A stretch of 64,000 nucleotides of DNA, from contig NW_026555331.1 in NCBI RefSeq assembly GCF_014898055.3, forward strand, positions 112,899,194 to 112,963,193, read 5' to 3'. The translations under genes and the position numbers were made by a program. The notes beneath the pieces are model-generated. The model saw only the letters and a list, made by a program, of their open reading frames with translations. It was not told the origin of the DNA and made no database searches. Position 1 is the stretch's first letter. Each line of letters begins with the position of its first letter. Positions 47,794 to 58,500 of this stretch are shown here, piece by piece. Origin of the DNA: Talpa occidentalis (Eukaryota > Chordata > Mammalia > Eulipotyphla > Talpidae).

Positions 47794-48879
47794 GTATTTT
47801 CATTTCTTTATAATTGTTTCACATTGTGTTTATCATGAGGAAGAAAAACTCTATAGAATATTTTAAAACACACTCTATTCCTTTAAAACAGAAAGGTGAC
47901 AAGAATCTCTAGATTTTTGCTGTCATGATGTGACAGATTCAGAGGAATCTGTCCCTGCCTATCTCAACACTGCTCAGTCACCTCAATTTCATAGTCTTCT
48001 CATGTTTGCCTGAGTATCTCATTCTCTTGAAGATTACTTATTATTATATAGTTTGTATCCCTATTCTTATTATGTTCTAGTCTCAGTAACTTTCCTGGAT
48101 CATAGTTCTCTATCAACAATCAGCTATTTGAGTGATACAGATCAAGCAGTCTATCCTCTAAGTCATGTTTTATTTTTCTGTGAGGAATAATGATAGATAC
48201 TTAGATGCATTTCCAACTGTTCAGTTTTCTGATTAATGGTGGTAGAATCTGACCTATAGAATGCATAATGCAATTCATTTAATTTACTGGCATTGAGAAA
48301 ACAGCTCATCATGATCTAGATACTGATTAATATGGTACACTTTGGGTAGGAACATCAGGAGAAAAACATCAGTTTCATGGACTGCTTTAATGGCACAAGA
48401 GACACTTAAATGGCTGTTGACTTATTTTTCATAGATATATGTTGTTCTGTAGATAGATTATTTTTAATCTTTTTAGTATTAAGGTGTCTTTGTATCAGTT
48501 TGATTTACAGAATTAAACCCACATGGTTCAGATGCTTGTTCTATTTACAGCAGCTGCCTGAGGTTCTATTTTGAACTTAGCAACATCTCTGGATTTCTGA
48601 GAAGTCTACCTGGATAGCTTTTGAAGAGTCCTCCAGATTTTAGACTGAAGCAGATAATGTTACTAAAGACTATGTCTGTCCTTTAGAAAATAAGTCACTA
48701 GCTCTCCCAAGGTAGATTCTAATGTTTAATTCAGCTAAAAAGAACAGTTTCATGACTTTTTTCCCTTGGAGAGTAAGAATTAAGTTTCTCCTTCAACTTT
48801 TCAGAAATTTTTTCTATTTAAGAAACAACTATTTTTGCCAGGTTTCTCGAGATCACCTCCAGCAGGACACCTTAGGGTG

Positions 48880-49010
48880 TCTACTTTAAAACCTATTTAT
48901 GGACTTTCCCTAACACCTAAAGAATCTCTGAGTGTTGAATATGGGAATATTTTTAAAAATACAAAGCAAGTCTGATGCACATGAGAATTTGAGAACCATT
49001 GAGAAAAACA
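48880..49010 (-). repeat. Possible MER5-type remnant
   Basis: TCTGATGCACATGAGAATTT followed by GAGAACCATTGAG resembles the terminal part of the MER5 family. Diverged and partial. Confidence 0.4.
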
Positions 49011-50670
49011 TTTCCGAGATTTGGTTTGTTTACTTCTGAGACACATTCTTAACCTTTGTTCTGCATTTCAGCTTTCTAAAAATCTAGGTTAAAATGTCAT
49101 GGTTTATAGGTGGAGTCTTTCATCCATGTCTCAATAAAACATTATTTATGATTATGAAGCACAGTGAAGTTTGAAGACTGCTTTGTGAAACTGCTTACAC
49201 ACCACAATCTAAATGTGCTGACTTTGAGTTCTTTCTTGAATCAATTTCCCGTCAGTGCACAAGAGGGAGCTCTGGGATAGGAACACAAGAAACAACAGTT
49301 TGGCCTGAAGTATATATATATTTTTAGCTGTAGAAATGAATAGAAATTTATTTACTAACTATAAAAAAAAAGACCAGAGCCAGATATCTTAGGATACTAT
49401 AGTAGAGGACATTCTTTGCCTTTTTTTTTTTTTGAGATCTTTATATAAGTTGCCTTATTATAAAGCTTTGAAACTTTAATATCTTCAGGGGAGCGATAAG
49501 AAGGTGCTCGCCAAGTATTTACATTGAGAAACCTCATATACTGACCACAGCATCTCAAAAGGGAGACGTAGGCAGCTCAAGACTGATGCAACCCATAGGT
49601 GTTCTCTCTTGGCCAGTAATCTTAGCAAATCAGCTTAAGCTCACTTTTTTGGGAGCAACATAGGTAGCTGCTCTATCTGGGTGACCTGGGAAAGTGATAA
49701 TGTCTTAATAGAAAGTTCATGGAGCAGGAAAAAGAAGGAATTGTATATTCTTTGTCTATCGCATCTGAAATTTAGAGGGAGCAGCAAATTCTTTGGGCCG
49801 CCTACTGCAATTGGATTTCCAATCTGCAATTGGAAACGCCAACCTATCTGTTTGGTCTGGCATATGCAGTTGGTTTCTAATTCCAAAGAGTGTCTGGAAG
49901 GTGTGAGACATTTTAGATAAAAACTTAACAGCACGATATCTGCGGCAGATGAAATCTCAGAGCTGGAGTGGACTTTTGAGATTATCTAGTATAGTCTGTA
50001 CCTTAGTAGAGATGAAATTACTAAAACAAAACCCACTAATATCCCTAAATGTATCCCCCTACAGCCTTTGCCTAACAAGGCTTCCTAAAATTCTAATCAT
50101 GATCCTAGGCACTTAGAGGAATTCAAGGTTCTCTTTCCGTTAGGAAAACATTTAAAACTAAGCATTGTGTCCACAGTACTCCTTCAAAAACCTAAGAAAT
50201 TCGTGATAGTGAAAGGTTGTATAAAAGCAAACTTTTATATAAGTTGCCTTATTATAAAGAAAACAGACAGAGGGAACCATCTTACTCTGCTAATGCAGAA
50301 GTTATAGTACATTAGAGATCCTTGTGTCAAACTCACTTACTTTACACAGTAGGAAATACTGAGGACCCAGGTTTCAGATTGGATACTGTACAGTGACAAG
50401 TAGATGGAAGAATTTCCTGACAATGTCTATTGACTTGTCATGCCAATAAGCTTTTTTCATCTTGCCATTTCCCCTGCTCCAATTCCTCCTAGACAGAGAT
50501 TTATGAAGGAGCACACTAAGCAAAGAGGCAAATATCACTTTTATCCCCAGGGGGAATAACTCAACTGATTTGCAAGTTATTGGTGCTCCTTTTAAATGAG
50601 CCATATTTCCTCAAATAATGTCTTCTTTATTAATGTTCTAAATTAGAAAGAAAATCATCATTAATTCATT

Positions 50671-50704
50671 CTCTCTCTCTTTCTCTCTTTTCCTCTCTCT
50701 CTCG
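50671..50704. repeat. CT-rich microsatellite
   Basis: Two (CT)n blocks separated by T interruptions, located in the 8.3 kb intron. Confidence 0.85.
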
Positions 50705-52984
50705 CAGACACATGACCATATTTAAATATTTGGATAGTTTATATATCAGCCTTAAATTGTTTTGCCAAAACCTCTTTCAAAACCCAAATTCTTCTTTTAT
50801 ATAAGTGTGGCCTCTGAGAATATTGCATTTCACAAAAGGGATGCTTCATAATTCTGTCCTGTAGTGTTCAGAGGTCAAACCCACCAGGGGTTTATCCCAC
50901 AGGCTCTGATCTAGTCTTTCTATCCAAGTTGCTGGATCTATTAGACACTAGTGGAATGTTTTCTTCGGTCTTTGGGAAGGACTGTTCCATACATTTCAAC
51001 TTGACAAGATGAGAGGAAAATTATTGGTTAACTGAATTCATCTTTTTCCTCCACACCATTTATAGACAGATAATACATACCTAAATCTGTATAAGTCAAA
51101 GTCAAAATGCAATAGAACTCAAAAGATTAAAACCAAATATCTTCTTAGAACATGAAAAAGCAAGGAGGCATATAAAAGCCCTATGAGCATAAGTAAAACA
51201 AAAGCTGTTATGTTGAAGAAATAGAAAAACTCTGTTACAGAATTGTTTAAATTACTTTCAAACGTTAATGAATAATCTTAAGACATGACATAAAAATAGC
51301 ACAAAGCAGTCATTAGGTCTTAGGATAAATTTTGGAACAAGGGTGATAAAACTTTAACAGATTTTTTTTTCACTAAAGATGATGTAGAATCTATGGGTAA
51401 AAGGAACTCCATAGTGTCAGTTAATTTATTTGTCCAGTTCTTAATCAGATGCTGACTTTTGGTAATGAACCCAGAACAAAATCTTTTACAGGTTCTTAGA
51501 GGAGAATAATAGAACTTTATATCTTTAGATTTCAGAACTATGCATCAAAAATTTTATGTTCAAACATAGTTACAAGTGATTTATACTCTTCAGCCTCATA
51601 GCAAACACAATTGGAACAAGATGCAAGAGTATTTTATGGACCTCACACAAGAAGACTTTCTGTCAAGGCAGCTACAGCAGAGAAAGGCTGAGCTTCCTGT
51701 GATGCCTAAGCCAAGGGGAGTCACCAGCAGCAGGTCAGAGAACATCTCCCATGCCAGAGGGTGCCAGTCTGTATACCCATAGACCAGGCAACCCCAAGAA
51801 ACACATAAAAGCCTTACATGAAAGAAGCTCAGCTACAATAGTGTTCTGAGATCAAATGACAGATGTTCTGAACACACAGACTCCACTAATCCTGAGACTA
51901 CTTCCAGAAGGGTCAGAAATGTTTTGAGAACATAAGTGAATTCATTTTGACTTTGAATTTTGAATGAAATTTAGACAAAAACATTTTACATGAATTTATT
52001 ATCTAGTAAAACAATAAGAGGTTGAATATTAGGTCCTAAGAGTTCACTAGCAAAACAAGATACAAACCAAGTAGCTCCTGTATTAGGTAGGAGGATTAAT
52101 TTAAAAGAGGATGTCAGTGTGTTTACCAATAGACCAGGCAACCCCACGAAACTAATAAAAGCCTTACATGACACTCATAACTCACAATTCAGTCCAGTTA
52201 TCCCTTCAGGAAATATGTCTCATTGTAGAATGCAAGACATGTAACTCCTAAAAAATACGTGTTTGAGTCTTTACACATTGTTAGTGCCCCCCTGATTCAT
52301 TAGGCCATACTAGAAGCAAAATAAAGAAACCAGAAAGTCTGTTCCTCATTTGCCAGGAAAATCAAATTGAGGTCCACCTGGTTGTCCTTTGAATCAATAG
52401 TGGTTTCTCTTCTTAGAATTCACACCACATTTGTCCTTCTGGAGAACTCTAGGCTCACATGCCTCAGCTACAGTTTCTTCAGCCATTTACTCATTGGTTT
52501 CTATGGTGATTTTGTAGATTCAAAGTTGAAAATTAATCACAATTAGCAACACCTTAAAAAACTGGTAGAAGGGAGATGGTGATGGCCCCAGTAAGACAAG
52601 GGTAAGGTATTTCAAGTATTTAGCAATAAAACATTTGTCTGCTTTGTTATTTGTTTTTTTGTTCTCTTGGTAGCAAAAGGTATTTTTTTTTCTTTTGAAT
52701 CTTTTTTTCTTTTCATATTTAGGCATTATTGAAATTATTATTGCTTCATGCATCCTTGATGTTTTGTGGGGAGGACCTGATTCAGACTGTGAAACTTATG
52801 TTTGTAATAAAGAATCATATTAGGATGTGCTGCATTTTAAGTGATTCATTGGGTTAAAAGAATTAAAGAATTGTTTTAAACCTATAATCACAAAGAAGAT
52901 ACAATGGCATAAACCAACTTTATCTCAAAAAACATATTTGGAGAAAATGAATTAAGGAATTATTTCTAAACTAAGCTACTTTAA

Positions 52985-53335
52985 AAATTATTTTTATTGA
53001 AGTAACTCCCAATTTTATTGAAGTATATAGACAACATATACAACATTGTATATAAATTGGGGGTCAAGATTCTTCAGAGGTATGTTGTACCGTATCTTTA
53101 CCAAAACACAAAATCCTCCACCATCATCCATTGGGCCCCTTCTCCCTTTTGCTCCTCTTCCTCTACCCTCCCCCTCTGGTAGCATCAATCCTACAATTAG
53201 ATTTCTAGGGTTTGTTTTGATTCTCATTTTCTGTTCCTTTGTTATTTTCTCCATGTTCCACTTATGAATAAAGTCATCTGGTGTTTTGTCTTTCTGAATT
53301 TGACTTATTTTGATTGCCCCCTCCGCCATATTTCT
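52985..53335 (-). mobile_element. Old L1 3' fragment
   Basis: TTTTTATTGAAGTAACTCCC, a second TTTATTGAAGTATATAGAC, then the C-rich CCCTCCCCCTCTGGTAGC tract and TTCCACTTATGAATAAAGTC. The order matches the fragment at 26785. The head motif TTTATTGAAGTA is duplicated. Confidence 0.7.
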
Positions 53336-55199
53336 GTAGTTTTACAGTTCTTTAGAAAAGTGAAACACATTAAAGGTCTTTTTTATTCTCAGTGCTTGAA
53401 ACTTTTCCAAATTGTTTCTCATTTTATCCTTTGTAACTGCTCTATGCAGTCAATATAGCAGACATTCTGCTTTTGACAAATTACACAAATGAGACACAAG
53501 CCTTTGAAAGTCCAGTTAGAATTGTAACCCAAGTCTCAATAGAATTTTTTGCAACATTTGATTATTTTATTTTATCCTTTTTTTTTTCATTTTATTTGTA
53601 GTTCTTCTCAATTTTAACTGACTTCTTTATCCTTTCCCAGGATAAACATTTTTTCACCTTTTAAAACTTCTCTGTGGTGGAGAGATAAAATAGAAAATTA
53701 TTTGGGGAGGAGAGGTTTGAGCCAGAAAGCATGTTAGTAATTTGTGCTAAACAATCAGAAGTGTAATTAAAATTGAAAATCATTGTTGTACAAATAATAG
53801 TTGTGTTCCTGAATCATTTTTCTAATTGGTTACCTAATTTTTTTCAATTAAGAGCTGTTTTTACTGATCTAGAATGTGGAAAGTAGGGAAATTTTTTAAG
53901 TAACATGGTTTTCATTGTACTTAAAAAAAACCTCTTTCTTAGTCTGAATATACTCACTATGTTCTTTTTACAGAGAAATTAAGGTAGATCAGAGTAAAGT
54001 CATTTTTCCTAAGTGTCATCATTCACTATTGTTTTCAATTGACAGCATTGGGCCTCTGTTTCTGAAACATGTTATAAAGAACTTTATTTTCATTTCACCT
54101 TTGTCTACAAGTCTAAAGCACTCTTTGGAAAGACAGGCATGTAAAATGTAGTCAACTTTTAGGCACATAGATAAAGGAGAGTGTGAAATTTTACTTTGCT
54201 GGTAGACTGAAAATTATAATTTTGGACTGTGTATCATCAGAAAGGTATTTGAAATTAAAACTTAAGGAGTGGTGTCTTATGGATTCTCCCTATTATGATA
54301 TGTCCCTCTTTTTACTATTAGGTGTTTCAGGACAACTGCATTCAGCACCAGCTAAGATCTAATGGAGTGGGGGTTTTTAGGAAAATGCTCTATGTTTACA
54401 CAGTTCAACTTGAGGGAAGTGAAGTAGACAAATAAAGGGAGCAATCTTCTCTAACTTTAAATGATTTTATGAACAAAAATAGCCATCTCTATTTGAGTCT
54501 TCCCAAATAGCTTCTTGCTTCAATCAGTAAGGATTCTGTACACAGTAAGAGTTGGTAGATTTTTGAGACATGCTGTGGTTGTTCCCTAAATAAAAAGAAA
54601 TATGTTATCATAAATAAATAGATGTATGTTATCATGCCCATCTACCACAAAGCAGAGTTTCAAAAAGTCTCTTTTTAGGTCCTTTTTGAGAAATTCCATT
54701 GTGCACCCCATTTATCATTTCCTAGTGGTGAGAGTAACCATTTCATTAAAGAAATTATCCTCAGCTGAGGAAACCGAGGATTGCAAAATCATTTGTAACA
54801 TATAGAGCTATTTGTGGACCTATTGGTAGTTTTGTTTGTGTTTTCACTTTGGACAATTTTGTTTTCTCTCCCTTCCCATCTAAATGCAAGGACCTGTGCA
54901 ACATTGAGTCCTTAAAACCTGTCACCTAAGTACATTACCTTATACAGAAAAGTAGAAATCATGCCTCCCTTTACTACCTAGTTTTTCTGGTATATTCGGT
55001 TGGCATGCCCGGTGCTCATTCACTGCTCTTGAAGTTCCTGGGACAGTGATCTGCTTGTAACTTTATTCCGATTCATCTATCACTTCATCCCTTTGTCAGG
55101 AATTCTCTTTCTTTCTTCAATTCTATTATGGGTAACACCTATTGGATATATTAGATTAGGTTTATATATCACTTCTATCCAGAATCGTCTGTCTTTCCT

Positions 55200-55915
55200 T
55201 TAAATTTTTTAAAGATGACATTATAGATATATAATTCACATACTGCATACTTCACCCACTTAAAATATACAATTCAACTGTATGCTAGTATATTCATATT
55301 AGTATATGTGCAGCCATTACTGTGGTCAATTTTTGAACTTTTTTATCACCTTCAAAAGAAGCGCCATATTCTTTCACTTCCACTTCCCTGTACCCTTGCC
55401 TGCTTCACTGCCTTAAACTACCACTAACGTACTTTCTGTTTCTATAGATTTTCCTATATGGACTTTCCTATCAATAGCATTATATAATATATGGAATTAT
55501 TGGTTAACTTTTTTTACTTAGTGTAATATTTTTGAGGTGCATTCTTATTGGGACTTACATAGTGTGTTCATTTTATAGCTAAGTAATATTCTCTTGTATG
55601 GCTAGACCACATTTGTTTATCCATTCGTCTGTTGATAGACATTTTGGACCGTTTCCATTTTTTGCCTATTACGAATAATGTAACTGTGAATATTTGTGTA
55701 TTTTTGTGTATGGATGTATGTATGTTTCCATTTCCCTAGGAGTGGAATTACTGGATCATAAGATAACTCTGTCTCTACACTGCTAGACTCTTCCACAGCA
55801 ACTGTACTATTTACATTGTTATCAGCAGAGTGTGAGGGTTTCAATTTCTCTGTAATATTTTATTCTGCTTATATTAGTAGGTATGAAATAGTGTGTCACT
55901 ATGGTTTTGTCGTCT
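55200..55915 (-). mobile_element. Old L1M 3' region
   Basis: Antisense L1 3' UTR and ORF2 end: ATAATTCACATACTGC, CCTATATGGACTTTCC, TAAGTAATATTCTC, TTATCCATTCGTCTGTTGAT and GGAGTGGAATTACTGGATC. The same order occurs in the young L1 at 58630-58815. It ends about 140 bp before exon R. Confidence 0.75.
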
Positions 55916-56058
55916 TCAGTTTTATTTTTCATGTGTGTTTCTTCAGAATACACACACTGCTTCCACATATACAACAGTCACTCATATATTAATTGGACTC
56001 TATTGAATGTGCTACAAGGGCTATCATTTTTTGTTGTTTTTCATTTTTTTTATTTCAG

Positions 56059-56185
56059 CAAGTGCCCAGCAGGCACCTGTGATGGATGCACGTTCTACTT
56101 CCTGTGGGAGAGTGCAGAAGCTTGCCCTCTGTGCACAGAGCATGATTTCCATGAAATTGAGGGGGCCTGTAAGAGAGGATTTCAG
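56059..56185 (+). CDS. ELAPOR2: ELAPOR2 exon R (last exon in window)
   Basis: The acceptor is ttttatttcag and the donor is gtaagg. Length is 127 nt, entering in phase 2 and ending on a codon boundary. It encodes KCPAGTCDGCTFYFLWESAE and ends CKRGFQ. GTCDGC and FLWES are hallmarks shared with ELAPOR1 near the end of the MRH region. The transmembrane exon is expected to the right of the window. Confidence 0.95.
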
Positions 56186-57549
56186 GTAAGGGACCAAGCT
56201 ACATAAGAAAAACTGGTCACTGAAGTTAGAATTGGTTAGTCTGGTATTATTTACATTAGAGAAACTCAGATTCAGGGACATGGCTAAAACTTACAGTTAA
56301 TGTGACATTAATATGCCTTTAAAATCAAATTTAATAGCTAAAATCTCACATTTTGGTGTAGCTAAATATATACACTGGGCGTGTGGGAAATGAATTATTG
56401 CAAAGTAATTGTAGGTTGTGTATGTGTACCTGGATAGGTATAACTGACTTACCACACAAGTATATCTAAAGAGTCAAGCATATACATATATTTGAATCAA
56501 GATCTTACTCTATGTTTTTTCTATAATCATTTGTTTATTTAATGTTCATAAAATTATCTTTTTATGCTTCACAATGGAAATACTTTATTTTCACTATAGA
56601 ATTGTTATAAACTTACAATCACCTTTTAGAGAAAATGAAAAAGTATGATTTTACAAAGTGAAAAGATCTTATATCAAAAATTCTTTAGTATTTCTCTTCT
56701 GGAAAGTGATGATGATTAGATGTTTAAAACTGAGGTTGCAACAATTTCTCATTCAAACTGTCTTCATTGATAAATCTCTGTTTAATCTTTTATGAGAATG
56801 TGGGAACAAAGGATTGTGAAGTGGTTCTTTTAAATATTAATTTTTTCTTTATGAGTAATGTCATTTGGACACTTTTTTGTATTTGATGTGTTAAAATACC
56901 TAATTTGCCTCATATTCCAAATTAAATTTGAGAAATATCAAAAATCAGTTAAATATACCTTTCTCTTATCATTTAGATGTTAATTTTGAAAATATTTGTC
57001 AAATGATATAGAATTTCAATTAGAAAAAATGAATGCCATTTCTAAGTTCATACAACTGCTTATTACACTCTTAGCACATTGCAACAACAACTAAAAAAAT
57101 GGTATATAATAAGAGGGTATGGACAACTCTAATCCCTGAATGAAATATTTCAAAAAGTCAGCTCTTCAGTGAGCCTTAATAACAGTGATAACTCTCACCA
57201 TTTTCTATTATCTCTATGAACAGATGTGGATTTCTTTGGAATCCAAAGTTTCATGATAGGGAAAAAGTGATTCCAAAATGTTACTGTGATATCTTTTAAT
57301 GTTTCAATAATCCCACTGTGTTTCTGTCCTATTTTCTGCTCTATTACTTACAATTTTTCACTTTATATTGACTGAGAAGGCACATCCCAATTCTATAAGT
57401 ATATCTAATCCAAATGGATATGAAGTGAAATTTACATATTACAACAGATCTTCCATATGTAACTGATAAAAACTAAAAGAACTGTAGAACTTGTGATAAA
57501 ACTGCTCTCATCAAATTGAATCTCAAAAATCTATATCTGGCTCTAAGAA

Positions 57550-57897
57550 TGTATTAAGCTTTTTTTTTTTAATTAGTAGACACTGATTTTATTTATTTTT
57601 AAATATTTATTTATTTATTTATTTAATTTATTTATTTATACAAGCACTGGGTACAGTCAGAAGTGCAGGAGGATGAGAGAATTCACCAGAGCCAGAGCAG
57701 GGAGCAGAGCAGGCAGAAGGACCGAAGTACACTGCTGAGGGGAACAGCGGGCGGCAGGAGAGGTCTGCGCGCCATGTGGGACCCTCCTCTGGTTTTTTGG
57801 GAGCAGCCGGGGATTGAACCGGTGCCACAGTGGCCGCGGAGAGCTTCGCAACTCAGCGCTCAACCGCTGCGCCACCGGGGAGGCCCCTGTATTAAGC
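57550..57897 (-). mobile_element. tRNA-derived SINE, class A, antisense, with extra 3' sequence
   Basis: Direct repeats TGTATTAAGC lie at 57550-57559 and 57888-57897. Between the left duplication and the (TTTA)n SINE tail there is a T10 tract and about 20 bp of non-SINE sequence. This fits read-through into flanking DNA before reverse transcription. The B box is TTCAATCCC. Confidence 0.92.
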
Positions 57898-58367
57898 ATT
57901 ATTTCTAAATGTCATATAGTACTAAAGATTTGAGGAGATACTTTGTTATTACTAAGAGGAATGCTTTAAAATTTATCATCAAATTTATCTCACCCTATTC
58001 ACAAAGTATCTCCAAATGCTGGAAAAATAAAAATTTCAGTTGCATTCTTAGTCATTTTCTTGCTTGCCAATGACTTCATTTGGTCACATGTCTTGAAGGG
58101 GTAGTTTAAGAAATTTGGCCAATCCTTTGGTCTCTTTCTTTAATAATTTGAAGAATTTATTGAAAAGTTAATTGTTCTGGGTTTGCAAGCAAGTCTCTTT
58201 AATTTTGAAGTTTTAAGATATTATGTACAAGACTGTCTTTAGATGTTAGAACTTGACAATTTTATTGGGTGTTGTGGATTTGGTAAAATTATATGAACTC
58301 TTGCATAGTCTTTTTTTTTTTTTTTTTTTTAATAAATTTTATTGTTATATTCCCCATACAATTGCAG

Positions 58368-58411
58368 CCCCCCATTCTGACCCCAATCCCTCCCCTCCCA
58401 CCCCCGCCCCC
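58368..58411 (-). other. G-rich tract (G-quadruplex-capable) in LINE-1 3' UTR
   Basis: On the plus strand this is a dense series of C runs (CCCCCC, CCCC, CCC, CCCC, CCC, CCCCC, CCCCC). The minus, L1-sense strand therefore has at least four closely spaced G runs. A guanine-rich 3' UTR tract is a known L1 feature; quadruplex folding itself is inferred. Confidence 0.75.
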
Positions 58412-58500
58412 TAAAAGTGTCTCTGGTTCATAGTTTTTTGTTGATTTTGATTTTCACTTTCTTATAGTTATTCATTTTCCTGGTCCCTTATTTAAGTTTT

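Larger units (their letters stand above)
47794..56058 (+). other. ELAPOR2 intron between exons Q and R (8.3 kb)
   Basis: It holds only old material: a MER5-type remnant, two antisense L1 3' fragments (52985-53335 and 55200-55915), a CT-rich microsatellite near 50671-50704, and two unexplained pairs of local direct repeats. Strikingly, it carries none of the young SINEs found in most of the other large introns. Confidence 0.65.
2789..56185 (+). other. ELAPOR2: ELAPOR2 gene body, 18 internal coding exons (both ends outside window)
   Basis: ELAPOR2 (KIAA1324L, EIG121-like) is a type I single-pass membrane glycoprotein. It is the paralogue of ELAPOR1, an endosome-lysosome-associated regulator of apoptosis and autophagy; ELAPOR2 itself has been linked to BMP signalling and epidermal differentiation (family knowledge). 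The sequence shows eighteen exons with GT donors and AG acceptors and fully consistent phases, summing to 832 codons without a stop. Cysteine-rich modules of the CxxCxPG type recur in exons 2, 6, 8, 9 and 13. Many N-X-S/T sequons fit a lumenal domain. Exons 14-18 form the MRH-like region. The signal-peptide exon and the transmembrane/tail exons are missing because of the window edges. I prefer ELAPOR2 over ELAPOR1 because segments such as GFYNNGSSSCHPCPPG and VVESWGGTKEKQ match my recollection of the former; that is memory, not a search. Confidence 0.93.

Noticed and set aside
49641..49934. Overlapping frames of 97 (minus) and 79 (plus) codons
   Set aside because: Both are short, intronic and without recognisable domains. 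The palindromic CCAATCTGCAATTGG stretch inside explains similar frames on both strands.
2789..56185. Alternative assignment to the paralogue ELAPOR1
   Set aside because: Several exons differ from ELAPOR1 as I remember it (for example GFYNNGSSS, VVESWGGTKEKQ, KKMALCTNN) and fit ELAPOR2.
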